From NCBI RefSeq assembly GCF_000499845.2, contig NC_023753.2, positions 14,957,030 to 15,021,029 of the forward strand: a stretch of 64,000 bases of DNA. Reading direction: 5' to 3'. The translations under genes and the position numbers were made by a program. This DNA is from Phaseolus vulgaris. Taxonomy: Eukaryota; Streptophyta; Magnoliopsida; Fabales; Fabaceae. Within the stretch, counting starts at the first letter, position 1. Every line of letters begins with the position of its first letter. Shown piece by piece: positions 32,664 to 44,965 of the stretch. The notes beneath the pieces are model-generated. The model searched no databases. It saw only the letters and a list, made by a program, of their open reading frames with translations, and was not told the origin of the DNA.

Positions 32664-33784
32664 ATGGCAGTAATACTCGTACAAAAATACTCAAAGGACC
32701 GCAAAATACTCGTACAAAAATCATTCATTGAAGATTTGTTGTTAGATTTACCTTGGTATAAACTTTGTATTAATTATGACTATGTATTAATTAAAATATT
32801 TCTCCTTCCTTTTTATTTTAGGATTCCTTTCCTAAAAATGAGGAATTATTCTTTAGTTATGAAAAAACAAAATCTAAGTAATTATATAAATGTCGTATTC
32901 TTCACCGCTTACCAAGTAAAGTGGAACATATATATAGTAAACAAGTTGTATAAAGATTATAATTTAATAATATTTTTGAATCAATATTTAAATCTCAAAA
33001 TATAAGATAATAGTTAAATCATCTCAAGCATTAAATATCAAAATATAAACCTCAAGAAAAGCCTTTCAGAACCCCTGTTAAATACTATGGGTTTAAGAAC
33101 CTCCGTAAAATATCATAGGTTTCAAAACCTCTGTTAAATACCATGGGTTTAAGAACCTCCGTCAAATATTATGCGTTTAAAAATCTCAATAAATTACCAT
33201 GAGTTTCCAAATTTTCGTAAAATAACTTACCGTTTGAAATAACCTTCAATCCCATTTTCTACCATCTCTAACCATCATCTTGATTCTCTCTTCCACTGTA
33301 GACACACTACTCTTCGACACAGACTCAATGGCCACTGATGACAGTCTTAACAAGGAATCACAATTCAGCCACATTATATCTATTATATATAAGAAGAAGA
33401 AGAAACACTAAATAAGGCACTATCTTCTTTTTACTCCAATATTGTTTCTTCCATCACCTTACTGCCCCAACTTGGGTCACAAGACACTATTACCTAACTC
33501 GACAACAACTGGTGTTTATCATCACTGTTTCATATATCCTAAATAATTGCATTATCTATTAGATGTGAGCTTCAAAGTCATGTGTGTTCTTGACTAAAGA
33601 TTGCAAAAAACATATTGCAAGGAGAAATTAAATTTATCACTTCTCACTTTCATAGTGAATTAATTATTATATGCATTTTAAAATAAAGACCTTAATTTAA
33701 AATATTTTAAAATTATAAAAATTAAATATTAATAATTATAACTAAAAGTAAAATCGCACATAAAATATATTTACATCAAAAGCT
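32664..33784. other. AT-rich intergenic stretch
   Basis: No gene seen. A direct repeat of ATACTCGTACAAAAAT occurs twice at about 32671-32720 next to the LINE truncation point. A short-period repeat block lies at 33066-33235. Confidence 0.5.
33066..33235. repeat. Degenerate ~29-bp tandem repeat
   Basis: About six diverged units of the form GAACCTCCGTAAAATATCATAGGTTTAA. The words GGTTTAAGAACCTCCG resemble CACTA subterminal repeats, so this may be a stranded CACTA end, but no CACTAC terminus is visible. Confidence 0.55.
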
Positions 33785-33848
33785 AAGGTCCTTCTGGCTA
33801 CGTGCTTGAGGTGGATTTATAGTGGGATGGGGGGTGAATGGTGCCTCT
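33785..33848 (+). mobile_element. LINE 3' end, part left of the CACTA insertion
   Basis: It reads smoothly into 38440 onward if the CACTA element and one copy of its TCT duplication are removed, giving a LINE 3' UTR that ends in a poly(A) run at about 38532-38540. The left limit is uncertain. Confidence 0.5.
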
Positions 33849-33960
33849 CACTACACAAAAAATTAATTTTACCGACGGTTTTTTAGAAGAGGTTATAAGA
33901 ACCCCTATTAGTACATGGGGTTTTCATAAACCCCTGATAAGTTTCTAAAGTTTTCTCAAA

Positions 33961-36688
33961 AGTAATATTCTTTTTTATTTTTTCTTTCCCCAATACTTTT
34001 TCATTCAAAAGTTCAGCACCTCTCTCACTCTTAAACATTTCTTCCTCTTCCTCACATCACTTTTCTTCAGCTCACGATTCCTCCTTCAGCTCACGTTCCT
34101 CCTTCAGCTCTCTCACGTTCTCGTTCTTCCCTCCGTTCTTCCCTTTGTTCTTCCCTTCGTTTTTGCCCTAAAAAATCATCTTCAGCTTCTCCATTCTTCC
34201 TCTGAATAGAAGGTTCATTACTCACTCTGTTTTTGTTATATTAAGTATTCATTTTCGTTTTTTGCTATTTGAGTTTTTAAATTTGATTTTCATCTTTTCC
34301 ATTTCTCATTTCCAAAGCTGCGGTGCGTTTTATACAGCGTTTGTGCCTCCAGTTTTTCTCAAGGATCGAATACAACTCTTGGAACTGATTAGTCTCGGTA
34401 CAATCTTTTTTCATTGTTTCTTATAAATGTTCTGGATGTTGTGTGAAAGGATGTTGTGCTGCTGTTGATGAACTCTGTTTTTTTTCTATTTTTTGTTTTG
34501 TCTCTGCTGCATCCTATTTTCATTTGCAATTTTTGGCCTTTGAAAAAGTTTAGTTGCTTCTGTTTTGTTTAGTTTCACTGTAAGACAGTGTGGTTTTAAT
34601 TAGTTGGAGTGTTTGTATCAATGAAGAGCGGCCATTGCAACCAAGCCAAAAACATTTAAGAAATATAAGTTAGCATGGTGAAGATGGAAAGATAAATATA
34701 GTGGTGTGTGTGTGAGGTTCCAATGAATAGGAGTTTTGAAAGGTGAGTGAGTGCAGGTGGTTATGATTGGGGGACCACAACACTGAAGAAAATAGTGTCG
34801 TGGAGGCATCCATCAAGATATTTCTTCACTTATGCAAAAAGTACCTTTAACTATATTTCCAATCTTTCACTAATATTTACGTTCATTGCATATTCTTCTT
34901 TGTAGATTTCACATTCATTAGATATATTTATTTTCGTAATATATAAAAGTGACTAAAAATAAGTTTATTTTCTAATATTTCTCTCAAATACATTCAACTA
35001 TAGCTGGCATACAAACAACTTATATAAATTTGTGTAATCAGTATGCTTTTCTACATTTATGTTTTTGCAGCAAAATAATCAAAGAGTTCAGTCAAATGTT
35101 CAAGTGAGATTAATCTTTAACAATATTATACTTTTATGTAGAGTGTTTTTCAACCTGTTAGTTTTTAAATAGACAAGTTAAGTAAACTAGAAATTAGTAA
35201 GTTTGAAGGTGAGAATGATTGTTGAAAAGTATTGGCAGAGATGGTATACATGGTGTGAGTTTGATACATGAATAAATATGATAAGAAAGATGTCATTGAT
35301 GTCAAATATACTGCCAGAAGTTGTGACCACACACTCTTTATGATTAATAGCTCTCCGTCTCCAAAACATCAAATCAGTCCCCAAAACATCAAATCAATGA
35401 ACTTTTACAAACTTCACCCTAATATTTGTAGTGGAAAGGATGTCTTTCTCTACTTCTAATAATAGAATTAAGTAAGTTTTTTTTTAAATTGGTCCTGTTC
35501 TAACATTTTTATTTTTAAATATTTAATAAATATAATTATTTGGTAAAAAGTACTTTTAAATATGTTAATTTTGATTATGCAATGTGTTAAGAAGATTAAT
35601 ATGATTATTCATTATTACTTTTTGTGTAGTTGTTTAAAATTATGTTTATTTTTTTTATTTTCTATTATTTTTTGGTTCTCCCTCGATCTTAACCAAGTTA
35701 TTCTCATTATATCTTTATAATAAAAATTAATAAATATAAAAATATAAAAAATTTTATAGTAAGACAATTTTTTTATATTTTTTTTAACATAATTAACTTA
35801 TATACCTGTACAATAATTATTTAATTATTGAAGTCTATTTTCGAGCAACATTTCATGAAATGTTAGTTTTATACTGAAAATTTATTTTATTTATACATGT
35901 GATTTGAACATAAAAAATAATATTATAAATTTAGATAAATCATACAACTTCATACGAAAAATTGAGTCAAATATATATAATTTTACTTTATATTTTATAT
36001 TCGTAAAAGTTTTACTACAGTAACATGATTTTAGCTGATTTTGTATAACATAAAAGTCATAAACTATAATTACTTTACAAATTTTAGAAAACAAAATAAT
36101 TAATTATTATTTGATTAAATTGAAAATTATTTTATAAATTAAAATAACTACTAATATTTAAAGTTATTAATTATAACTTTCTCATACACTTTTCTTTTCT
36201 AATCTTCATTAGGATCCTAATCCTCCAAAGTCAGAAAATTAATCATAAAAGTCTCAAACAAAACCTCAAATCTACAAAAATCATGCAAAAGGGAGACCAA
36301 ATATTACCCTTTTTTCATTTTTGTATGGGATTTCATTCACACACCATCTTCATCCTTTGTTACCTAACATGACAGAACAATCACGCTCACATGTTTGGTG
36401 CTGTGTCACTGAATTGATTTCTTTTGTATAGAAATTTGAGCAATTAAATGCATCAAATTTTGTTAAAGATTTGTTTTTATCTTTTCTTAATATTCCTTAA
36501 TCATTAAGAAAATATAAAAACAAATGATTGCATCACCAATTTAATACTTTCAACTGTTTTTTTCTAATAAAAAATTAAGATCATTGAATATATTTTTATT
36601 GAAATAATTAACTATAACATTTTGTTTAACTATGATATTATTTCCTTGAAATGATTTATCAATCGTTGTTTGAACAGACCTCATTTCA
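33961..36688. other. Non-coding 5' part of the CACTA element
   Basis: A pyrimidine-rich stretch with repeated TTCTTCCCT and CAGCTCACG words (about 34000-34200), as often seen in transposase leaders, then 2.4 kb of very AT-rich sequence with no convincing frame. Probable introns or filler of the transposase gene. Confidence 0.5.
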
Positions 36689-37609
36689 ATGGATAAATCT
36701 TGGATAAACATGTCAAGAAATACACCAGAATATATGGAAGGGTTGAATAAATTTTTGGACTTTGCATTTGCTAATAATGGTGTGAGGGGGAAGATAATAT
36801 GTCCATGTCAGAAGTGCAACTTTAACAAATGGGAGTGTCGTGAAGTAGTGTATGAGCACTTGATTGTTAAACCTTTTCCAAGTGGATATAAAGTCTGGCT
36901 TCTACATGGGGAGAGAACAGGAGTAAATGCGACAGATGAAGCATATGTAATGCCGCAAGAAGATAATGAAAGAATTGTTGTTAATAATCTAATGTGTGAT
37001 ATGGTTAATGATGCATTTGGGCATCATCAATATAGCAATGACATGGTGAATGATAGGGAACCGAGTGCACAGCCAAGCCATACTGTGAATGATGATATTG
37101 AAGATTTTTTTGAGTTAATGCAAGATGGTCAAGAGAGTTTATATGAAGGGTGTGATAAATATTCTAAACTTTCTTTCTTGATCAAGTTGTACCACATCAA
37201 ATGTCTATGCAAAATAAGTGACAAGGCAATGTCCATGATACTAGAGTTGTTAGCAGATGCCTTTGAACATGCAAAGATTCCGCACTCATTCTATGAGGCG
37301 AAGAAAACCATTAAGAAGCTTGGTCTTCATTACACCAAAATTGATGCTTGTCCGAATGATTGCATGTTGTACTTTGGAGAAGACGTAAATAAGGATTTTT
37401 GTAAGAAATGTAAAACATCTAGATGGAAGTAAAAAAAAAAGAGTACAATTGCTTATGCTACAGGTAACAAACGAAAAAAGATTCCTGCAAAGGTTTTAAG
37501 GTATTTCCCTTTGAAGTCACGCTTACAGAGGATGTTTATGTCTTCTAAAATAGCTGAGCATATGCGATGGCATGCATCGGGAAGTACAGATGAAGGCATC
37601 TTAAATTGA
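36689..37609 (+). pseudogene. CACTA transposase pseudogene (Transpos_assoc and start of TNP2)
   Basis: Open from ATG 36689 (MDKSWINMSR) to 37432. The N-terminal transposase-associated domain has YMEGLNKFLDFAF and CPCQKCNF with KWECREVVYEHL (residues 1-75), then an acidic linker and the TNP2 entry region (YDKYSKLSFLIKLYHIKCL, HYTKIDACPNDCMLYF). After an in-frame TAA at 37430-37432 the same frame goes on with KVLRYFPLKSRLQRMFMS and HMRWHASGSTDEGIL to a TGA at 37607. The catalytic TNP2 core that should follow is missing. Confidence 0.85.
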
Positions 37610-38140
37610 TTAGAGAAAGTTGGGAAAATTTTGGATTTCGTAGGTAGTATTTAGTGTTCAAGTGAGAAGCATGGGGTATACTTTTAACCCAAATTTTAGA
37701 CATGAGTTTCTCTCATTGATCCAATTCATATACTTTTGGTTCTCAAATTAATCAAATCTTAGTGTACAGGGATCGCCTTTGTGCTTCATAATATGACTTG
37801 CATGAAAAATTGAGTTTGATGGTACTTTTTCTAGCTTCTTACATAATTAAATAAATTGCATACATAAGATAGTACTGCCTCTTGTTAGATAAAATCAAAA
37901 TCTGAAACTGTTAATCAAAATCAGATAGTATATTTAAATTAGCGCATTAAATAATCTCTCCATTTTAGTAAATATTATCTAAATAATAAGATAAGTATTA
38001 CAGCCAAGTGTACAATGATATTATCTAAGTATACATAACAGGTTTATGTAACAACATGACTTGTAAAGGAAAACCATTGGGCTATTTTGATTTACCATAT
38101 TTACTATTTGTCACCTACTTTTTTTATATATACACCTCCT

Positions 38141-38400
38141 AAAAGTAACGGGGGTTCATAAACCGCCGGGAATACCGGGGGTTACCAAACCGCCGGGAAT
38201 ACCAGAGGTTTCGAAACCGCCAGGAATACCGGAGGTTTAGAAACCGTCGGGAATACCGGGGGTTTCAAACCGCCAGAAATAGCGGGGTGTATCAAACCGT
38301 CGGTAACGCCGGTAATCAGTTAGCGACGCTGGATCTACCAGGGGAAAAGCAAACCGCGGGTAATGCACTTAACGGGGGTTAAAACCGCCGGTAATGCCAA
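38141..38400 (+). repeat. Subterminal repeat array of the CACTA element
   Basis: About nine units of 20-30 bp on the pattern AACCGCCGGGAATACCGGGGGTTT. In CACTA elements such arrays are the binding sites of the second transposon protein. A reverse-complement copy of this end lies at 44966-45260. Confidence 0.85.
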
Positions 38401-38436
38401 ATATAACCTCCGTTAAAAATAATTTTTTTTGTAGTG

Positions 38437-38541
38437 TCTCTTGCAATGTGTGAGTGTTTTTGTTCCGGTTTGTATAAGGGTTGGTACACCCCTGAAGTGT
38501 CCCTCTTAATTTCATTTAATTCTTTGTTGATAAAAAAAAAG
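38437..38541 (+). mobile_element. LINE 3' end with poly(A), part right of the CACTA insertion
   Basis: Contains GGGTTGGTACACCCCTGAAG and ends TCTTTGTTGATAAAAAAAAA, parallel to the LINE 3' end near 30128 (GGGATATCCCTGAAGTATCCC ... TTGCTGATA). A 5'-truncated LINE scrap. Confidence 0.7.
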
Positions 38542-38874
38542 TTAAAACAAAATAAGTGAAGTTTTTTTATGTATGAGCTCGTAACAAAAAAAAAACTAGG
38601 AATTATATAAACCAACTACCATCAATTATAAAAAAAATATGCAAATATTGTTGAAATACTTATTATTCAAGATTAGTTGTTGATATACTTATTATCCAAG
38701 GTTATTTTGCTGAATTTTTAAAACTTTAGAAAACTTATTTGTATAATGTAAAGTTACACTTTCAAAATTTTAGAGAATTTAGTTATAAAATATATTATAA
38801 CTATGTGGTTTTTAATTATTTATTTATAAATAGATTAATAATATTTATTTATTGAATTAAAAAATCTGGAGTGT

Positions 38875-39180
38875 TTTGTTGAGATTCTAACATATATCTT
38901 TGAAATTTAACGAAAGTTAAAAAAACCTCAATTATTTTGCTGAGGTTTTAGAAAAAATCTTTGAAATTTAACTAAGGTTAAAAGAACATCCGTTATTTTA
39001 CTAAGATTTTACAATAAACCTTTGGAATTTAACGAAGGTTAAAAAATCTTTGTTACTTTATTAAAATTTTAGAATAAACCTTTGAAAGTTAGCAAAAGTT
39101 AAAAAAATCTATGTTATTTTTCTGAGGATTTTGAATAACATTTGAAACTTAACAAGATTAATTAAAAAATAATCTCCGTT
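38875..39180. repeat. Degenerate ~62-bp tandem repeat, about five units
   Basis: Units follow CTTTGAAATTTAACTAAGG...TTAAAAGAACATCCGTTATTTTACT...GAGGTTTTAGAA, drifting in sequence. Immediately followed by a TA microsatellite. Confidence 0.7.
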
Positions 39181-39181
39181 T

Positions 39182-39204
39182 TATATATATATATATATAT
39201 ATAT
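39182..39204. repeat. TA dinucleotide microsatellite
   Basis: Uninterrupted alternating T and A, about 11 repeats. Confidence 0.9.
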
Positions 39205-40576
39205 TTCATTGCCTTACAACGGAAGATAAGGTTAGTTTATAGTTGCTAGACATAACTGTAGACACTTTGTAATTAAATGTACTTTTTTTTCTTTTCATAA
39301 TAATAATACAATTAATTGTTTACCTTAAAAAAATCTTGCATACTATGACCAGTCTCTGAAGTGAAATTATGCTCATCTTAGCACTTATGGATGTTCTTAA
39401 GGATTGTTAATTCTGTTATATACATAACTTCGATTTTGTTAATTATCACTTCCTTTTCCCAAACCATTTAATATCGGATGCTGTTCTTCAAAGAAAATAC
39501 ATATGATACGTGGTGGAATCGCGTTTTACTATAAATGTATAGTCTAGTTTCCCATTAAATATATTTTGCACCGATAATAATTATATTTTTTTAAAAGAAA
39601 TTAAGTTTATAACATTCCTTTCATGTAATTTGGATCTTGCTTAGTAATATTATTATCTTAATAAATGACATGTTTACTGTTATTATTAACGTATGTATAA
39701 AAGCTGCAATTTATATTTGGTAAGATACTATTAAAAATGACATTTTATAAAATTGTTGTTGGAATATATTTATTAAATAACCCTAATCACCATGTCAAAA
39801 CCAATATCATCATATCAATGGATTGGATGGAATTGATAAAAGTACTCCTCAAATTAAACAAACCCTATATAATCCTACTACATTTATATTCTACTTTTGT
39901 TCAAAACTTTCCAAATCCAAATAATTTATTTTGTTTTTTTCTTTTATATTTCTGTTTAAAACTAACCTAACTCATTACTACCACTTGTGCAAGGAATACA
40001 GAATATTTCATGATCTAACAGTTTATTTTATTGATGATTATATAAATATTACATATATATATATATAGCCTGTTTTTTATTCGAACTTTACTCATGGGAA
40101 GTGTTGGACTTTAATAAAACTTTCCAAAGTTTTTCCATCAAGTGGGGGTATTTAATAAAACTTTCCATTTTTTTCTAAAAAAGGTTAAAGAGATACCATT
40201 GATTCTTTATTCAAATCCATTGAAAAAACGAAGGTTAAAATCGTTTATATTTTTTTTATAAAGAAATTCTTATTGACTATGTCGGGAGCTTTTATGCTTT
40301 TTGCATAATAAGGTAAGTTTAGGTACACAACAAAAATTCCTATCAATAAAAAGATCTAGAAATTATAATTAATTTTTTATTTGTAGTGAAAAAGATACTT
40401 ATAAAGAGCAAGTTATTAAAGTTTATAAAAAACATTTTAAAAAATGTGATAACAAGCATGTTTAATAGTAATTGTTCTTACAAGGCCTTTATGTCTTTGA
40501 AGTAAATAATTTTTTTTTCTCCTTCTCACGATCTTTCGGTCTTTTACTGAAAACTTGGGCTTTCAGTTGACTTTGA

Positions 40577-41996
40577 CTACCTTTTAATAATGTGGGCTTG
40601 GGCTCGCTCTAGTCTATTGGATTTGAGCTCACTTTCAGTTGTTAAATCTGAGTTGACTCTCGACTCATATTTTATTCCAAACTCTGAAAGTTCAATTGAC
40701 CATGCTACCATTCTTCCTGCAAGTTCTGGTTTTCTTAAAACTTTTTCTATCGGGCAGTCAATTCTCACTATTATCTGATGATTCTGAAAGTATGGTCGGA
40801 GACGTCTTGCTGCATACACCATGGTAAGGGTAATCTTCTCTACAAGTTGATACCTGGTTTCGACATTTTGTAAGGCTCGACTCACAAAGTATATTGGCTT
40901 TTGTTCTGGGAACTCTTGGACTAAGGATATGCTCCTATGGCTTCAAGTGAAGTTGCTAAATAAATAATCATAGGTTGGGATGACATTAGTTTCACTAGGA
41001 TTGGGGATTCAACTAACAATTTTTTGATCATTGAAAAAGTTTGCTCACATTGCTCATTCCACTAGAAAGCTTATGCTTTTCTCAACAAATTGATTATAGG
41101 TTTTGTTTTTTTGGCCAACACTAGTAAGAATCTTGCTAACCTTCCAACTAATCTCTGCACTTCTGTTAGATTAGTTAGACTTATCATTTTCAAGACTTCT
41201 TCACACTTATCAATATTTGCTTTAATTCCTTTACTAGTCAGCACAAACCCTAAGAACTTTCCACCTCTCACACCAAAAACACATTTCTTGGGATTCAACC
41301 TTATATCATACTTTCTCACTCTTGCAAACACCTCTTCCAGGTCTTTAACATTATTTTCAACTTCACATGACTTAACAATCATGTCATCCACATACACCTC
41401 CATATTCCTCCCATTCTTCTCTTTAAACACCTTATCCATCAACCTTTGATATGTTGCCCACGCATTCTTCAATTTATCGGTTTCTTCCGAAGCCGCCCTT
41501 CTTTTCTCTTCCTCCATCCTCTTTCTCTTTTGTGATATCGGCCTGGCTTCTTGGCATAAAGACAATTTATGAGAAATGACATTGGGATTAATACAAGGTA
41601 TATCTTTGAGATTCCATGCAAACAAATGTTTATTTTTTAAAATTTTTTGACCAATTCCTTCATCAATTCTTCATTCATACTCCCTCCAACATACATGCAC
41701 TGTTTTTCACTTTCTCTTAATTGGACAAAGGTTGTTTCTTCTTTTGGCTCCATTCTTTCTTCATCATGCATTCTCAGATCTAAATCTACCATTGTAATCA
41801 AATTTCTTTCATGCTCTCTTCTTCTCGGTATTCTCGACTCTTGAACAATTTTGAGGCTTGCCATATAACATTCTCTTGTTGCTCTTTGATCAACATAAAT
41901 GGTTGCAATTTCTCCCTTTTCAATTGGAAATTTCATAACTAAGTGTGGTGTTGACACTATGGCTCCTAACTTGTTTAACGAGGACCTCCCCAACAA
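40577..41996 (-). pseudogene. Gypsy pol pseudogene with internal deletions
   Basis: Right to left: the end of a protease (LLGRSSLNKLGAIVSTPHL), a linker with MFAWNLKDIPCINPNVISHKL, and then an RT that jumps from the region before the fingers directly to NAWATYQRLMDKVF, YVDDMIV and FLGFVLTSKGIKAN. About 100 residues of the fingers and palm are missing although the frame stays open. RNase H (40577-40885) has ALQNVETRYQLVEK and VRIDCPIEKVLRKPE, and its tail is encoded by LTR sequence. The active-site aspartates of protease are also deleted. Non-functional. Confidence 0.8.
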
Positions 41997-43344
41997 AGCA
42001 TTGTACGAAGTGCATATGGTGGCATACTTATCTTCTTAAAAATAGTATTTATTGTTTGAATATTTCTCAAATGCTTCTTCCTGGCAGATGATGATACTCC
42101 TCCTCCAGTAAACCCTCCAGAAATAGTACTAATAAACCCTCTGACAGGCCTTTCCAAACATTGTTCACAGCTTTTTCTCCTCTGAGGACTTTTATGGTTC
42201 CTCTCTTCTCTCCTTTCCACCCTTTCTTCCCTTCTCTCGTCCCTCCTATCATACAAATCTTCTCTTCTATTCCCATATCTCCTTTAATTTTGTTATGGAC
42301 TTCTTTCGCTTCTTGGTATTCCCCCATCTCTTACAAAATTTCTCAATTGTCCAGCTTGAACTAACTCTTCTATTCGGTCTTTCAGTGCTATGCATTTTTT
42401 TGTGTGATGACCATGATTTCTATGATATTGACAGTGTTTGCCTTGATCAACTCGCGTTGGTGTTTGTTCTTTTCTCAGTGCTGTTATTTCTCTGTTGCCA
42501 TTTCCTCTTGTAATATCTGAGTTCGGTTAGTACTCAAAGGTGTATAATGTGTAAATTTTTGTCCATGAGGTCCTTCTTTAATTTTTCTATATTGTTGTCC
42601 TCCTTCTCTTTCATTTTGTTTCTTTTCAACTCCGCCATCTGCTCTTACTTGATTCCGAAAATTTCTCAACTCTGCCATTTGCATAAATTTTGTTGCATAC
42701 TGTCTTAACTCGTCAAGATTAGTAGATAGTTTTTTTACAAAGGCCATTAACAAACGGTCCCGACCTTAATCCGGTGATCATGTGATGCATCGTTACTTCT
42801 GGACTTAAATTACGTATACTTAGTGCAACCTTTCTGAAACATTCCATAAACAACCTGAGCGATTCTTCTTTTTCTTGCCTTATATTCACCAAAGCGATTG
42901 AAGTCAAATGATGTGGTTGACTTGTACAAATTGCGCTCCAAACTTCTTAACAAGTGTATCGAAACAATCAATAGATAATGGAGGTAGACGTGTAAACCAA
43001 CTTAACGTCTTCAAAGTGGTTGGAAATACCCGACATAAAATGACATCATTCCAAGTATACAAGCTTATTTGTGTTGTCTGAATAGCTATATGTTCATCAG
43101 GATCCATGCTTCCATCATACTTATCCATCGTTGAATTTTTCCAGTTCTCAGGTAATGAAGTTTCTATAATTGCTTCCAAAAAGGGATGTCTCCTCATAGA
43201 TGTTCCGAAAAATGTGCTCGATGTTTCCGATCGCCTTCTTTGTGTCGCTTCAAAACTTGGCTCACTATATTCACTCTCATAAATACGTCTTCTCGGTTCA
43301 ACAGTTTCCAATGAAGTTCTATTTAAAACTATTTCTTCATTCAA
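41997..43344 (-). pseudogene. Gypsy gag pseudogene
   Basis: Starts at 43344 (MNEEIVLNRTS). The capsid-type domain has YDGSMDPDEHIAIQTTQISLY, LPPLSIDCFDTLVKKFGAQF, then NIRQEKEESLRLFMECF and MITGLRSGPF, across frames at 42904, 42907 and 42753. Downstream is an arginine-rich segment and FISTISGGFTGGG, a motif seen just before the protease in Tat-like gypsy elements (compare the same place at about 52455-52490). Frameshifts and stops break it at several points. Confidence 0.75.
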
Positions 43345-43535
43345 CTTTAGTTCATATACACATTTTCAGCTTTCAATATACTTTACTCTTCTTCATTGTT
43401 TCTCTCTAGAGTTTCAAACTCTTCTTGCAATCTCATTAACATAGCCATTGACATGGCATTTAGGTTGTCTTCATGTTCTCCTATTTGATCTCCTCTTCTA
43501 GTTGCCATGCTTCACTTCTTCAATTAGCTTACTTC

Positions 43536-43555
43536 GGGCTCCACGGTGGGTGCCA
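43536..43555 (-). other. Candidate primer-binding site of the gypsy derivative
   Basis: Minus strand contains TGGCACCCACCGTGGAG beside the LTR. The complete gypsy element has GGCGCCCACCGTGGGG at the equivalent position (50738-50753). Confidence 0.6.
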
Positions 43556-44110
43556 AAATCTTCTTATAGGGCCTTTGAAGTAAATAACTTTTCTTCCTCT
43601 CCCCCTCACGACCTTTCACTCTCTTATCGAAAACTTGGGCTTTCGGTCACTCGATCAGTTGACTTGACTACCTTTCAATAATGTGGGCTTGGACTCACTC
43701 TCGTCTACTAGATCTGGGCTTACTCTTGGCTGTTAAATCTGAGTTGTCTCCGGGATACTGGATATGTGCTTACTCTTGGTTGTTAAATTTGAGTTGACTC
43801 TTAGCTACTAGATCTGGGTTCATTCCCGATTGGGTGGGTGTACCTACAAGGTGTTCTGATGATAAAGTCAGAATCAGTTTGCTTAATTTATCTAAATAAA
43901 CATTCTACATACTTGTTAAACAAATCACCTATTTATAGTGCTTATTATTGGGCTTTTACTATTCACACCTTGCACTTACTAAATGTGTTTATAGTAATTT
44001 ATGTTTATTCATTTGGTCTTGATACAGTGCTTTATTTTATTTTATTATTTATTTATTTATATTATTCTAATTCTAATTTATTTATCTTCTAACATGCTAA
44101 CAACCTTTCG

Positions 44111-44559
44111 ACCTAGCCTGCACACTGACCCCAGGCATGAGGACTTTAAGAATTATGAAATGGTGATAAGAGTTATCAACTTTTGGAATTTGAATAACCA
44201 TTTGTGTTTTTAGGGTATCTTTTATATTAAATGCCTTTTGTAAGGAAGATCACATCGTTTCGTGTGCATGATGATTACTATGTCCTAACCCTTGGTCGTA
44301 CGATGGATCAAAATCTAACGGTCAAGATTTTGGGTCATGTTGACCGCTTCGTTTGGAAGAGGTTATTGATTTCTATAAATAGTTGTTTTTTTTTTTAAAA
44401 AAAAAACTTTCATGTTAGGCATCACTAAGCAACTTGACATCTCTTCTAGGATGACACCTGAAGTAACAACAATCATCTGTCATCGCATGAAAAAAATATT
44501 ATTAAAAAAAGAATAAAAAATACAAAAAAAAAATAATATGGGGGGACTAAATCAAAAAT
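44111..44559. other. Unassigned sequence with a TATA-like word
   Basis: No coding frame of note. CTATAAATAG at 44375-44384 looks like a core promoter in a U3-like context, so this could be the end of the gypsy LTR or another LTR fragment. Long A and T runs follow. Confidence 0.35.
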
Positions 44560-44965
44560 CGTGTTAAAAAAACGATACATAGGTAGACTATACCTATTCA
44601 TAAAGAATTCTAAGAACAGACTAGATGAAAGCCTATTATACTAATGAAATGATTCTCTATGAGTAAATCCTAAATTAACCAACTTATCCACACACACATT
44701 CCCTTCACGGTACATATGAGTATCCTTAAACCTGATTTTCCCACAATAATTAAGACAAATATTCTATGGATTGCGAAACATCCACGAAACATTAGTCCTA
44801 GTAGTAAATGCAAGACAAACGAAGGCAGAATCATATTCAAGCCATGCATTAGTAAGCCCCATCTTTTGAGCTTCCTCCATAGCATGTATAACTCCATAAA
44901 ACTCAGCAACCATAGCAGTTTGAACTTCAAGAAACGCAGAAAAATAACTAATAAGCTCCCCTACA
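44560..44965 (-). pseudogene. LINE RNase H-like domain fragment
   Basis: The minus strand reads AFLEVQTAMVAEFYGVIHAM, then EEAQKMGLTNAWLEYDSAF and, after a stop, RFKDTHMYREGNVCVDKL. This is the RVT_3 type RNase H found at the end of some plant LINE ORF2 proteins, with the E of AEFYG and the D of YDS in the expected catalytic places. One internal stop lies near 44767. It is cut on its upstream side by the CACTA end at 44966. Confidence 0.75.

Larger units (their letters stand above)
33849..38436 (+). mobile_element. CACTA (En/Spm-like) DNA transposon, 4,588 bp
   Basis: Starts CACTACACAAAAAATTAATTTT and ends AATTTTTTTTGTAGTG, an inverted terminal pair, with a 3-bp target duplication TCT at 33846-33848 and 38437-38439. 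Subterminal repeats lie at both ends; the right end has a dense array (38141-38400). The interior holds a transposase remnant (36689-37609). The large missing part of the TNP2 region makes it non-autonomous, though ends and duplication are intact. Confidence 0.9.
38542..40473. other. AT-rich intergenic stretch
   Basis: No gene that I can support. It holds a ~62-bp tandem repeat block (38875-39180), a TA microsatellite (39182-39204) and another short TA run near 40052-40066. Confidence 0.6.
40474..44110 (-). mobile_element. Deletion derivative of a Ty3/gypsy element (minus strand)
   Basis: LTR-like sequence at about 40474-40640 matches about 43559-43740 (both have GCCTTTGAAGTAAATAA-like and AATAATGTGGGCTTGG words). 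Between them lie gag, protease, RT and RNase H fragments in the proper minus-strand order. Integrase is absent: the RNase H frame runs straight into LTR sequence. The right LTR extends to roughly 44110; its outer end is uncertain. No target duplication found. Confidence 0.75.

Noticed and set aside
39737..39970. 77-residue hydrophobic frame in AT-rich DNA
   Set aside because: Low-complexity AT-driven composition, no homology pattern and no promoter or splice signals.
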